Assembly (NCBI GenBank): GCA_023627715.1
Contig: JAMAHW010000010.1
Location: forward strand, 248,001-312,000
Source: Periconia sp. R9002
Taxonomy: Eukaryota; Ascomycota; Dothideomycetes; Pleosporales; Periconiaceae
Direction of reading: 5' to 3'
DNA length: 64,000 bases
This document shows, one piece after another, positions 45,747-56,161 of the stretch. Made by a program: the position numbers and the translations under genes. The notes beneath the pieces were generated by a model that was given only the letters and a program-made list of their open reading frames with translations, was not told the DNA's origin and made no database searches. The first letter of the stretch is position 1. Each line of letters starts with the position of its first letter.

Positions 45747-47568
45747 GGAACGGTATTGAGGTAGATGTTGTCGAGGAGGAGCCCCGGGGCTGCGGCGATT
45801 CACCAAAGGAGTAGCCCGGGGGATGGATGAAGGAGGGTTGACTCGAGTGAGCGGGGGGTTTTGGAGAGGGCGAATTTCTTCGTTCTAACATGGGCGAGTG
45901 AATGGAGTACCGTCATATGCTGGACGGGCAACACGTGTTGCCAGAGGGCATGGATTGCGCCGCGGATGGGGCCTGCAGGCTAGCTCGTGTGCGGTCGTAC
46001 GGCGAAGTGGGGGGGAGATGGGGGAGCAGAGGGTAGAGGTTGAGGATAGAGAAGGATGCGCTTAGGTATCGAAGACAACGCTTTGGCGCGAGACTCTACG
46101 TCCGTGCCTGCTCTCAGTCTTGTTCAGCTGGTGTTTGGTGGTGGGGAAGAGGCTGGTTGACGCCGCGATAGACGAGGGCGGAAGCAGATAGAAGGTCGCA
46201 CACCTACAGCAGCGGTCGAGTCGGACGGTCTTGCAGGTATACAAGCGGTCTCAATGGTATGTATGAGGAGGGCTGACAGTTCTAAACGGACGCGTGGGGA
46301 AGAATAGAGAATGTATGAATGGTATGGGTGTCACAGCTTCAGTGAAGAGAGCAAGGGCCAAGACGATGGACTAATGGTTCGGGGCGCTTAGTCAACACTT
46401 CCAAACGCTGTGCATTGAATTCTGTCCACGCACGCAGCGTCCTCCACCCTCCACGGTTGACGGGTTATTACATGTAGATGCATGTAGGAAACGCCATGGT
46501 GGACGACCACGACCGATTTCAGCGACAATGTGTCACCTGTACAATGGGTGGACTGTTGCTCTGTGCGCAGAAAAGCTCGAGTATCACGCAATCGAGCTGT
46601 TCTTGGTTCAGTCGTGGAAGCCTCAATACCCATTAATTGTACGAATGCATACAATAGATGGATGCTCCAACAATCACCATGGCACGACGTCTTGTTGTGT
46701 GACAGACAGCATGAGGCCGCTCAAACTTTACGCTCGACTCTTCCCTCGTACCGAATAAGTAGACTGTACACAACTACTTTGTGCTACAAAGTGACCAGAA
46801 CGGGATGGTGGGATCAATTATTATTCACGCTTTTGACCTTGATCAAACGCCCGCGCATGCCAGTACTAGCTGGCGGGGATGGACTGGTACCAGACTGTCA
46901 CAGGAGGCGGGACCATTGAAGGAACATGGCATCGTGACTTGTGTCTAGTCTGGGTTCGTGTCTGGCAACGTTGTTGAGTTGAATCTGGCAAAGGAGCATG
47001 GCCGCCTTGCCTTGATTGGAGACGGCGGTGCCCAAAGCCCTCGGCTCTTGAGAGGATGCAGAACAGGTGCGTTAAAAGGCTGTCTCCTCCTCACTTGGCC
47101 TGGAGGAGGGGGCATGTCTGCACTCGCACCACCTTTGTTTCTCACGCCCGCCGTCGTCGGACATTGTCTCTGTTTGCAGGCGTTGCCGTCTGGTTTGGGC
47201 CTCACCATGCCGCATCTCTTGTCCAGCTCTTCAGCTTCGCCCTAGCCAGCTGACCTGACCCGCCACTGCGTAGGTGTGTCGGATACGAATAGGTAGGCAT
47301 CCCCACACCAGTGTGTAGGTAGATACCTACATCCATCTATCTATGCACGCACGCAACTAACCACCCTCTCGCACGCCTTTTTCTGACAGGCTTATGGTCC
47401 CAATCTATTGCGAAGCACAGTAATTGCGCTTCCGGCGATTCGGGAACACCCCCTTCCCCCCCCCCAATCTCGAGCGCGCGACGCTAGGAACAGTGGGGCA
47501 AGGTCGCCGGTCGGCAAGGAAGACGACTGTACTGTGCCCTTCTTGATTGCTCCCGCCGCTCGGAAAAT
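45747..47568. other. Divergent upstream region, CCR4 and methyltransferase
   Basis: 1.8 kb. Its left 140 bases may be coding for the CCR4 N-terminus (in-frame to about 45885). A perfect hairpin GTAGGTA-GA-TACCTAC lies at 47315-47330. Pyrimidine and C runs at about 47450-47465 suggest the methyltransferase leader. Nothing else recognised. Confidence 0.5.
47315..47330. repeat. Perfect inverted repeat GTAGGTA/TACCTAC
   Basis: Two 7-base arms with a 2-base centre, upstream of the methyltransferase gene. Same TACCTAC core recurs in several spacers of this window (see findings). Confidence 0.7.
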
Positions 47569-48979
47569 ATGGCGGAGTGGATGATGGTTAGTAGTTATTA
47601 GCGATCCCCTGCCAGGAAGGCCATGCTCCTGACCTCTTCTTCCTCAGTACCGCTATACCGGCGGCAACGCCAACGGCACCCTCGTCCGCCCAAAGACTGC
47701 CGAAGCAAAGCAATGGGATCTGACCACAACTGACGCCCTCGGACGAACCATCTCAGTCTCGAGCGTTGCCTCGGCCGCCGCCCCCACTTCCCTCGAAGTC
47801 CCCATGGACACCACACGCGCCTCTGTATCGAGCGCCTCCACCTCTCAAAGCGCCAGGCTCGACGATGCCGCCCATCAATCTAACCCCTATGTGCTCCGTC
47901 ATGGACGCCGATACATTCGAGATGTCCCCTACCCTCTGCCCTGCGATCTCCCTGAGCTTCAGCGCCAGAATCTGCATACCCTCCTAGCCACCTCCGTCCT
48001 TGGTTGCGCTCTTAATTCCACCCCCAAGGCTTCGCGCCCGCCCAAAAAAGTACTAGAGCTTGCGTGCGGAACAGGATACTGGTCTTCCATGTGCCATAGT
48101 TTTTTGGGCAGTCTAGGCTATGAAGACGTGTCTTTTACTGGCCTGGACGTTGCTCCGATAGCATCGGATCTTCGAAAACAGGGAATAGATTGGAGGTTTG
48201 TTCAACACGACCTCCGGAAAATACCGCTTCCATTCGATGACGGTGAATTTGATGTTGTCATGATGAAGGACATGAGCATGGTGGTCCCTATGGGTGCTCC
48301 CACACAGCGAGTCCTCGATGAAGCTACACGGATACTGAAGTCAGGGGGAACACTGGAAATCTGGGAAACCGATCTTATTATACGATCTATTCTACCCCAT
48401 CCACCCCCTCCACCAGGGAAGAATCCCAATGAATACGCCTGCGCAGTATCAACTGGGACTTTTCTCATCTCTCCTGGGACGCCGTTCACAGAGGTCCATA
48501 ACAAGTTTCTCAAAGCCGCGAATGGATGGATACAGGAAGCTTTGGACAAGTTGAAGCTGGAAACGACACCTTGTGCGCGTATATCGCAAATGCTACTGCA
48601 GGAGACGGAAACTTTGCGTGACGTTGAGATCCGACGAGTGGCCATTCCACTTGGTGAGTTGCGTTGGGAGCGTGAAGCAGCCGCAGGCAAGGACGCTGCA
48701 AAACGTCGCGCCAGCGAAGTCACGCGGGCAAAGAAAGGGAGTCATTCCGTAGAGAGCTCGACGCTCACGGAGGAACAAGCAGCACTGCGACACACAGCAC
48801 TGTTGGTCGTCATTCAGATGATTGAAAGCTTAGAACCTCTGCTCAAGGAGGTCAGTGGGAAGTCCCAAGAAGAATGGCAACGGTGGTGGGGCAGTATGAT
48901 GTCCGATTTACTGGAGCAGCGAGGCGCGAGCAGTGGGGAATGTCTGGAGCTCGGGGTCTGGTGGTGCCAAAAGGTTTGA
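47569..48979 (+). CDS. SAM-dependent methyltransferase
   Basis: Model join(47569..47586,47648..48979), 449 aa. Exon 1 is 18 nt (MAEWMM); a GTTAGT donor, CTGAC branch and TTCCTCAG acceptor join it in phase to YRYTGGNANG and on to the long frame. Without it the first ATG would be 47804, 58 residues later. The class I methyltransferase core starts with motif I VLELACGTGYW (about 141-151), then the acidic loop GLDVAP, motif II-like VQHDLRKIPLPFDDGEFDVVMMKDM and RILKSGGTLEIWE. The substrate is unknown. The C-terminal 150 residues, with a charged stretch and EEWQRWWGSMM, are found only in fungal relatives as far as I can tell. No signal or membrane segment. Confidence 0.88.
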
Positions 48980-49161
48980 AAGTGTACAAAGCTGCGTACC
49001 GTTTCCTTCAATGTTCCCATCATCTGAGATTTGAGATATACCCTCCCCGAATTCTTGTTGTTTCTTTGCTTATACCTTACGTCACGTCACGTCGTATCGC
49101 TGGCGCAGTGTCCGATACCGCTTCAAGTAATACAGAGCTTCGATTTCTGCGAATCCTCTTG

Positions 49162-49461
49162 TCAGTTCAGTGCAAGTGATGCTGCCAAGTGTCGAGACTG
49201 CTGACCCTTCTTGACAAACTCGGCCCTAGCGATGCCTTTTTTGATGTCTTCGTCATTCGTCAATTGCCGCTGGCTGGCAAATGCCTTGTGAAGACGTTCT
49301 CTGTAATAGTCATATCCCAATGGATATTCCCGGCCGAGGAATAGTAGCTCTACACGGCGTCAGCCTCCACAGCTACGGATAGGGAGATGTTTTCACATGA
49401 ATATTTGCATACCTTTGTATATCCTGATAACCTGATGTCTCAAAGAGGGTGTGGTGGCCAT
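49162..49461 (-). CDS. LYR-motif mitochondrial protein (ETFRF1/LYRM5-like)
   Basis: Model complement(join(49162..49349,49413..49461)), 78 aa. Too short and too split to appear in a simple ORF scan. Exon 1 reads [16 protein letters not shown], and the GTATGC donor and GTGTAG acceptor (CTGAC branch) give Glu at the junction and then [23 protein letters not shown]. This is the LYR/Complex1_LYR fold: the motif tripeptide sits in the IYKELL helix and the FLGREYP and [11 protein letters not shown] helices follow. Within the family this pattern best fits LYRM5/ETFRF1, which in animals binds electron-transfer flavoprotein in the matrix; the yeast-like roles of LYR proteins are Fe-S delivery and complex assembly. 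Its stop is 182 bases from the methyltransferase end, tail to tail. Confidence 0.88.
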
Positions 49462-49718
49462 ACTCCCAGGAAATCCTAACAATTGGTGTTTCCAATTGCG
49501 ATTGCAATGATATGTTGAGAATATAGACTATATTACATGTATGTACAATACAGAGATGAGTGGTAGTTATGTACCCTGACGAAGTCATGATTCCGGCCGG
49601 CACGGCATATGTAATGACGCGGGGGAGAGCTTGGGCCACCCAACCCCTTCATCGTCATTCGTTTTCGACTTTGGAAACACATTGCGATCGAACTGCTGTC
49701 TTTGAACCGAGCCTCGAA
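49462..49718. promoter_or_regulatory. Shared promoter, LYR and thioesterase-like genes
   Basis: Only 257 bases separate the two diverging start codons, so both promoters must lie here. Both products are predicted to be mitochondrial. Confidence 0.5.
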
Positions 49719-50842
49719 ATGCGAACGATTGCGCGCTCGAGGGTGCTCGCCTCGCCTTCTACTGTGCGACTCCTCGCACCAGCGGGATACTTTTCGCATT
49801 TCGTACGATTGCAATCCACCTCGGCTATCTCGAACAAGAACAAAAGCTCTCCGAGTGCGAACCCGCGATGGCTCTCAGATGCCAAGTCTCGAATAGGCAG
49901 ATGCATAAATTTTGGACTCAGCAATGAGCAGACCAAGGAGGCAGGAGCTTTGCTACAAGAAATGGGAGATCACTGGAGGGAATTGGTCGCGGGCAGCGAA
50001 GGCTTCCTAGCGACCAAAGACCACGCAGGACTGTATCGCCAGGAAGTTGTATGGGGTGAAATGGTACCTGCGCCCGTCCAATAATGCTGTGCGAGGGAGG
50101 ACTAACACAACTGGCTCGGGTTGCAACAGGACAGTATGGTGAGACGAGCTCGACAAAAGAGTGCTCTTCCTATATTGTGTATTGCGGATGGCTAATATGA
50201 ACAAGGGTATATTGAACTGCTCTTCAATCTTCATCAAGGTGAAGCAAAAGGTTGACTGTGTGATTAGGTCATGTCAACAACGTCGTGTACAACCGTTACG
50301 CCGAAAGTGCTCGTGTCAATTGGATTCTCAAGTTTGCGGCGTCCGATCCCACGCACAGGAGTGAGTGGTTGGAGTTGATGACACCGAAAAGTACAGGCCT
50401 CATCCTTCGCAGTATTAGAACCGACTACAAATTTGTAGGTTGACATTTCGATTTGTTGCAAGTGGGCGAGCTGACTGTTCCCGGCAAGCCCATGGTGTAT
50501 CCGGACCGTGTAACAGTGTTACACAAGCTCAGGAATAAGCTAGAGGCAGGCAGTGATCACTTTATCCTCGACGTGCTGATATTATCGGAGCGGCACAGGA
50601 GGATTGCGGCGCGGTGCGAAGAAGACATAGTGGTGTACGACTACAAACTGGGCCGGAAATCACCCATGCCGCCATTCATGGTATCCAAACTGCAGCAAGT
50701 GTTTGATTTGCAGCAACAGGCCAAAGAGGCCAATGCGAACAGGGTCAATCGTCTAGTCGAACAGGTGCAATGGCTAGAAAAGCAGAGCTGGGATCGGGTT
50801 GACGCAAAGGAGGATTTCGGAAGCGCAACAACGGATACTTAG
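49719..50842 (+). CDS. Mitochondrial hotdog-fold thioesterase-like protein (splice phase unresolved)
   Basis: Exons by similarity: 49719..50063, 50130..50138, 50268..50434 and 50489..50842. The N-terminus (MRTIARSRVLASPSTVRLL) is a mitochondrial targeting peptide. The body has the hotdog thioesterase opening W-G-x-x-D-S-M-x-H-V-N-N: WGEM ends exon 1, DSM is a 9-nt exon bounded by CAACAG and GTGAGA, and HVNNVVYNRYAESARVNW follows. Later conserved parts are SIRTDYKFPMVYPD, HFILDVLILSERHRR and EDIVVYDY. The problem: the 9-nt exon leaves phase 0, but exon 3 (after TGATTAG) needs one extra base to read HVNN. A weak donor GTGAAA at 50055 repairs the frame at the cost of EMDSM. So either an odd splice, a one-base deletion or a read error exists. 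Acyl-CoA substrate unknown. Confidence 0.78.
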
Positions 50843-53110
50843 AAGAGTTTTTCTCAATACCAAACACGATGATTAACAGTACGTCACAAGGATAGGGTGC
50901 AAGGGGAAGATGTTTGAACGAGTGCTTCTCGCGGCTCAAAGGAAATCAGCACGCGATGATGCTAGTCTGCCAACCAGGAATTTCTACGGTACATGGTCTC
51001 AGGATGGCGATCTGCAAGCCCGTTGGACGCGTGACCTGCCCGGATTTCCCAATTTGCACGTCACGATGGCCGAATTAGGGCAAGTTTTCGAGCATTGTGA
51101 TGGGCACGATGGAGGGGCGGGTATGAGGGCCTCGTGTTAATGTTCCGAAGCGTCGATTGGATCTTGTGGCGTTGATCGAGACGGGACGAAGCAGCACTAA
51201 CGTTGAATGACGGATGGAGGAACATGTAGTCGAATATTCATCCATTGAGGGTCGCTACTTACGCTTTTTTCCATGCCGAGGGCTGCCCTATCGCACGGGG
51301 CACTTTGGACCGTTTGAGTGAGGCAGCAGGCAGCGGGGTCCTCGCTCTTTTCGCAATGTCATGCTCGCTCATATGATGCGGTGTGATGGAAAGCTCGCTG
51401 ATTCGCCGCCGACGCAGGCTTACTAGACACGTACATGGACTAGTAAAGTTTGTGTCCAGGGGGCTGCCTAGCGTGCCGGCGGGAAAAATGGTGTGCTTGC
51501 TGAACAACAAGGACGACGGTGAAGTGCCTGCGGTGTGAATGGCTTAGCTTGCATCGAGTGCAGATGTTTTGTGCGCATTAATAAACCCAATTGAGCCTTG
51601 GGAGCAGTGGCTGTCGACAGGGGTGACGGATCCCATCGAGCATCATCAGCTTTGGACATGGCGTTGAAGGATTGATGATGGTAGACATGGTTTTCGTTTG
51701 CACTCGTGTGTGTACGAGTACACAATGAGGGGTGAATCGCCGACAAACGGAGCCATGGCCGCACGCATTTGGCTAGGCTCCTCCTCCTTCAGGGCTGAAG
51801 ATGGCGATCATTGGGCGCCGGAGCCTTTTTGCAGCGGTCATGATCGACGGTACATGAGGGCGGGTGGTGAGGATGGAGGGAAGGACTGCTTGCTGTACAT
51901 GTATGTATGTATGGGATGTGTCGTGTGCCTCAAATGCGGGTTGCAAACCAGCAGGCAGATAAGACAAGGCACACAAACTTGGCTGCACCCATCCGCAATG
52001 GGCTGTATATGCCTGTAACTATGAAGATGCGACGAGGAGGAGGCCATTGGCATGATTGGTCAAGCAGATGAACGGTTCTGGTTGTCTGCACGTTTGGTAC
52101 GGTACAGTTCGCGTGAGGAGGAACACGTTGACGAAGAACGGTAAAGTAAAATCATGACTAACTTGGCACACCACCAAGACCAACATTCATTCAATGTGGA
52201 AAGCAGCAGACATGAAACATTCGGCGGGGCGGAAGAGGCGCCTCGGAGCGGAACTGGGCATTGTTCACGACATCAGAATCATCCGCCCACCCTATGCAAC
52301 CAACCATCGGAAGAATGAAGCAAGCGGACGGGCACAGGCATTGGTGGAACCACTAGCAGGTTTCTTTTAGCAGGCTGAAATTTCAGTGTCAGGCTCCCCT
52401 CCTACCTAGCTAACGACCATGTCTTGCCAGGAAGCTTTTTTGCAGTCTCTCTCGCCATGCCATGGTTCCATTCAGCCCAGTCAGCCATTCCATACCATAC
52501 CATACATACCATGCCATGCCGTACCATACCGTCCAATCCACTCTTTTCCACGGCGACGGCGCTGGGATACCGCTGTCACTAGTGCCAATTAGCACGTTAT
52601 GCAGTCCCCCCATCAGTCATCCACCCAGCGAGCTATGTAATAAGTAGTCCCTAGCACAAAGCATAGCAGCACCCTACATAGTACTACTAGAGTAGCCAGC
52701 CAGCCGGCCACTCAATCGGTCGGCCACGGCGGCGTAATTTTGTTTTTTTGCTCTTTTCTTTCCCAAATCGCCATCATAACATAACCAGTTAGCATCCCTC
52801 TGCATCACGTTAGTACATGGTACACGCCTAACAATCGTCGGTACGTGCCTTAGTCAAGCCCCCCCCCCCAAGTCGGCCTTGGCACGGTGCTTGCTTTGGC
52901 TGACTCTGTTTCGATTCTGTGCCCAGTCTCATCTCTCCTCTTACAGTCCTTCCATCACGCTCCCTTCAACGTCGCCCCCTCGCCCACCACCCGCTATCCA
53001 CCTTTCCCTGACCAAGCATCCGCCGCCCGTCTCCCCATTCTGGCTCGTCCTGTCCAGCAGTCGAGTCGTCCCGGGGCCGCGGTGCTTGTCGCTTGCCATT
53101 CGCCGCGTAC
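50843..53110. other. Intergenic, upstream region of the AcrB-like gene
   Basis: 2.3 kb. A CCATA/CCATG imperfect repeat spans 52486-52532. From about 52860 on it is a C/T-rich leader before the AcrB-like start. A plus-strand frame at 50910-51140 matches nothing. Confidence 0.55.
52486..52532. repeat. Imperfect CCATA/CCATG pentamer repeat
   Basis: Roughly nine copies of CCATA, CCATG or CCGTA in a row in the promoter region of the AcrB-like gene. Confidence 0.7.
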
Positions 53111-56100
53111 ATGGTAGCGAAGGGAAAAAGGAACCAGGCGAACACGCACGACAAACGACATGAGAATGGTCTCGCAGCTCCCATCGGCAAGCGCATCCAG
53201 AAGCAGAAGAGCAACTCCAATCTCAACGGCCATGCGACGCCGCCGCCCGCGAGCAATCTTCTTGTAGATGGGCAACCGCAGCCCTCCCACTTCCAGCAGC
53301 AGCAGCAACAACAACACCTACACCATCACCAGAATCCCTCTCTCGCCCCACCACGATCCGTCAACTCTCACCCCAATCACTCCTCATCCGCCGCCGCCGC
53401 CTCCCTTCCCATGGATTCTGTCGACGTGTCCCACGCTGCTGTTTCAAGTGCACTGGAGGAACGCACCCGCGCCGGCTCCGATGTCTCGCTCGATGGCCTC
53501 GAGGCCTGCCGCCCCTGTGATGACTCGGCGCCTTCGTCCAGCTCGCTGCTGCGCCCGTCCGCCCCCGGGAACAAGACCCCGCCCGGTTATACGCCAAATA
53601 TGCTGACGGTTGCTACCACCATTCTCTCGTCCTGTCCTCTGCGGGACGTCCTCGCCATTCTCATCATTCTCCTTCAGCTACCCCCCACCGTACTCACCAT
53701 TGTACAATTCCTCTTCGCAACCCTTACCTTTGTGCCTCCCCAAGCCGGAACCCCTCTCTCAGCCCTCTCCGCATTTCCTTCCTTTACCGACATCTTCCAA
53801 GGTTCCGGTGGCACACCTTCACTTTTCACCATTGTTCTCACCGACGCCATCATCCTGTTGATCTGGCTGGTGCTCTGGGTCCCCTTGCAAAATTTCTTCA
53901 TCGATCTCGCCCAGGCATTCATAGCCATTGCCCTAGGCGGTGCCGCGGCCGGTAAGAACGGCGCAACGAATAGTGTATTCATATGTTTCTTCATTATCCT
54001 TTCCAACCATCTCTTCAGATTCAGGCCTCTCCGGCAACACCTCCTCCATACATTATATACTGGGCTCGCCCGGGGAGGCCTGGAATTTCTGTCGAGCCCA
54101 CCTAGTGCGCCAAGTTATTTGGAAAGTTTCTCAACGCCTCATGGATGGCCTCGAAGCCTCCTGGGGATTCACATTTTAGCTCAAGGCGTCGTTCGCATCA
54201 TCCGACGATCTCTTTCCCGACGTGACTCAGTTCAATCTCTACCGACAGGTAAAAAACCCGATCCCGAGGCTGGCGTTCACCTTCAACGTTCATCAGCTGC
54301 CCCCATCGATTCCGGCTCAGAAATTCCCAATTTCTCGAGTACCGATGGCCGTCCACCTGGACCCTCGCCCGCAACCAATACGCACAAGGACAAGGCGAGT
54401 AGTAGCAGGAGGAAGAGGAAGCAAGCTACTCATGTTCGGAGTCAGCAGCCGTTTTGGGCTGCCTTAGCCAGTACAAAAGTCACAGTTCTGAAAGAGATGG
54501 AGAGTAGCCGAGCGGCCAACGACGCCGGAGAGGCTAATGCAAAAGATGCAAATCACATTGGAAACGCTGTTTTTAGACCGGAAGACGACCGTGTATGGAT
54601 TTCTGAAGTCGGGCATGCCGACATTTCTTTTCGTGTTTGTTTGTTTGGTGCTAGCGACTACGATGGTGTGCAGGATCAAGAGGAGGAAGGTGTTGGATCG
54701 GGTATCGATAAGTCAAAGCCTTTCTACATTCGTGTCAATGGTGCAGATTGGAGCTCGACCCGCATTCGACGCACCGTTCCCGACGGATATATGGGCGAGG
54801 AGGGAATAGGCTCATGGGTGGGAGAAATTTTCGGCCTCACGGGCCTATCAAACTACAATTGTGAGTTTGTTCGGACCAAGGACGATGAAGTCTTCTATTC
54901 GGCAAGCCTTATTACCTCTCCAAGCCCAGTTGCCGAACTAGGTGAGTGCACATGTTCCTTGATACAGGTTAGATCCATACTGATAACGATGTCAGCCTCG
55001 GTTGCCTCTCCTCCCGCACACCAGACCCTACGGCCATCATCGCCTACCACGACGTTGAAAAATTCCATTGCTGCCGCCGATCAGCAATTGCAAGAGCATC
55101 GCAATCGCCTCAAGCGGAACAAAAAGGACCACAAAGCTGCTATAACGGCCATCAAGAAAGAGGTGGACACTCTGGGCACGCGTCTTGGTAATGCGGGAGG
55201 CAATGACGAACGTCAACGACAACGTGCTCTTCAGTTCACTCAAAATATCCGCCAAGCTGAAGATACGGCTGACGACCTTGCTCATCAGGTCATTACTTTG
55301 GGTGAAATTCCGGAGGATGAAGCGGCAGAGGCTTCCCTTACTAAGAAGGAGTGGCAAAAGGAACGTAGCAATAAGGAGGCTACGTCAACCGAATTTGACA
55401 ATGTTAAAGCGGATGTTCAACGCCAAGTTCGCGCCATTGAGTCGGATGTTTCCTCCGCCCTCCAGAAAAGGGAGCGCCTGCAACAGCGTCACACTAGGCT
55501 TAACGAGCAGCACGATCGTCTCATTACGGCCAATGAAGAAGGATATACAGCCAAGCAACGCAAAGAGCAGGAACGTCTTGCAATCGAGCGCGACAGATAC
55601 CGTGTGGAAGGTCAATATCGGGGCAATATCGAAAGCTTCGAGCAGCGAGCCAATGAATATCACTTATCGACTGCTCAGATCATGCAGACGGTTCAGCACT
55701 TTGAGAGTCTTCTTCTTCAGCAGCAGCAACAGCAGCAGCAGTCGCTTTCTGTGCCCGCCACTCCTGATGGTCCTCACCCAGGCGCGAACATGTCTCCTCA
55801 CGCCAACCCCTTCCAGAGTTACACGTTCCCCAACCTTCACGATCCTGTCAATAGCACCCCTGGTTCTCTCCGGGGCGGACGAGGTCGTTCTTCCTCTATG
55901 CTTTCCAACGTATCTGGCTTTACCGATGGTTTCGACGAGATGGCATCACCTTCTGCTCATGTCATACACAACCCTTTCCACGGTGTCGGTCTTTTGAATG
56001 GCAGGAAAGGAAGCCACGGGAGTGGTAGCCTAAGTTCCACCGGTTCGAGTCAAAGCTCCAGCCAAAGAGACCCGATGAGTCCCGTGCCCAACATGAAGCC

Positions 56101-56161
56101 CATGTTCAGGAGTCCGAATGGCGGCAGTGCAAAGCTGGCTAGTCCAATGGGTGGTCGCTAA
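53111..56161 (+). CDS. acrB: AcrB-like ubiquitination-network signalling protein
   Basis: Model join(53111..54941,54996..56161), 998 aa. The start ATG at 53111 begins MVAKGKRNQ. Order: basic, Gln/His-rich disordered N-terminus; hydrophobic segments at about residues 165-210 (NMLTVATTILSSCPLRDVLA onward), 245-285 and 290-310, likely membrane helices; a Ser/Arg-rich linker; a globular segment with DRVWISEVGHADISFRV and GADWSSTRIRRT; a long coiled coil at about 650-860 (LKNSIAAADQQLQEHR onward); a poly-Gln run of eight; and a Ser/Gly-rich tail. This order matches Aspergillus AcrB, a coiled-coil membrane protein tied genetically to CreB/CreC deubiquitination and carbon-source regulation. The 54-nt intron (GTGAGT, CTGATAAC, GTCAG) is stop-free and in phase, so unspliced message would encode 18 extra residues. 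Confidence 0.88.
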   Translation: MVAKGKRNQANTHDKRHENGLAAPIGKRIQKQKSNSNLNGHATPPPASNLLVDGQPQPSHFQQQQQQQHLHHHQNPSLAPPRSVNSHPNHSSSAAAASLPMDSVDVSHAAVSSALEERTRAGSDVSLDGLEACRPCDDSAPSSSSLLRPSAPGNKTPPGYTPNMLTVATTILSSCPLRDVLAILIILLQLPPTVLTIVQFLFATLTFVPPQAGTPLSALSAFPSFTDIFQGSGGTPSLFTIVLTDAIILLIWLVLWVPLQNFFIDLAQAFIAIALGGAAAGKNGATNSVFICFFIILSNHLFRFRPLRQHLLHTLYTGLARGGLEFLSSPPSAPSYLESFSTPHGWPRSLLGIHILAQGVVRIIRRSLSRRDSVQSLPTGKKPDPEAGVHLQRSSAAPIDSGSEIPNFSSTDGRPPGPSPATNTHKDKASSSRRKRKQATHVRSQQPFWAALASTKVTVLKEMESSRAANDAGEANAKDANHIGNAVFRPEDDRVWISEVGHADISFRVCLFGASDYDGVQDQEEEGVGSGIDKSKPFYIRVNGADWSSTRIRRTVPDGYMGEEGIGSWVGEIFGLTGLSNYNCEFVRTKDDEVFYSASLITSPSPVAELGECTCSLIQVRSILITMSASVASPPAHQTLRPSSPTTTLKNSIAAADQQLQEHRNRLKRNKKDHKAAITAIKKEVDTLGTRLGNAGGNDERQRQRALQFTQNIRQAEDTADDLAHQVITLGEIPEDEAAEASLTKKEWQKERSNKEATSTEFDNVKADVQRQVRAIESDVSSALQKRERLQQRHTRLNEQHDRLITANEEGYTAKQRKEQERLAIERDRYRVEGQYRGNIESFEQRANEYHLSTAQIMQTVQHFESLLLQQQQQQQQSLSVPATPDGPHPGANMSPHANPFQSYTFPNLHDPVNSTPGSLRGGRGRSSSMLSNVSGFTDGFDEMASPSAHVIHNPFHGVGLLNGRKGSHGSGSLSSTGSSQSSSQRDPMSPVPNMKPMFRSPNGGSAKLASPMGGR
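55718..55741 (+). repeat. CAG/CAA repeat coding poly-Gln
   Basis: Eight Gln codons (seven CAG, one CAA) after the coiled coil of the AcrB-like protein; such tracts often differ in length between strains. Confidence 0.85.

Noticed and set aside
50910..51140. 76-codon plus-strand frame after the thioesterase-like gene
   Set aside because: No homology recalled, no intron or signal features, poor continuation.
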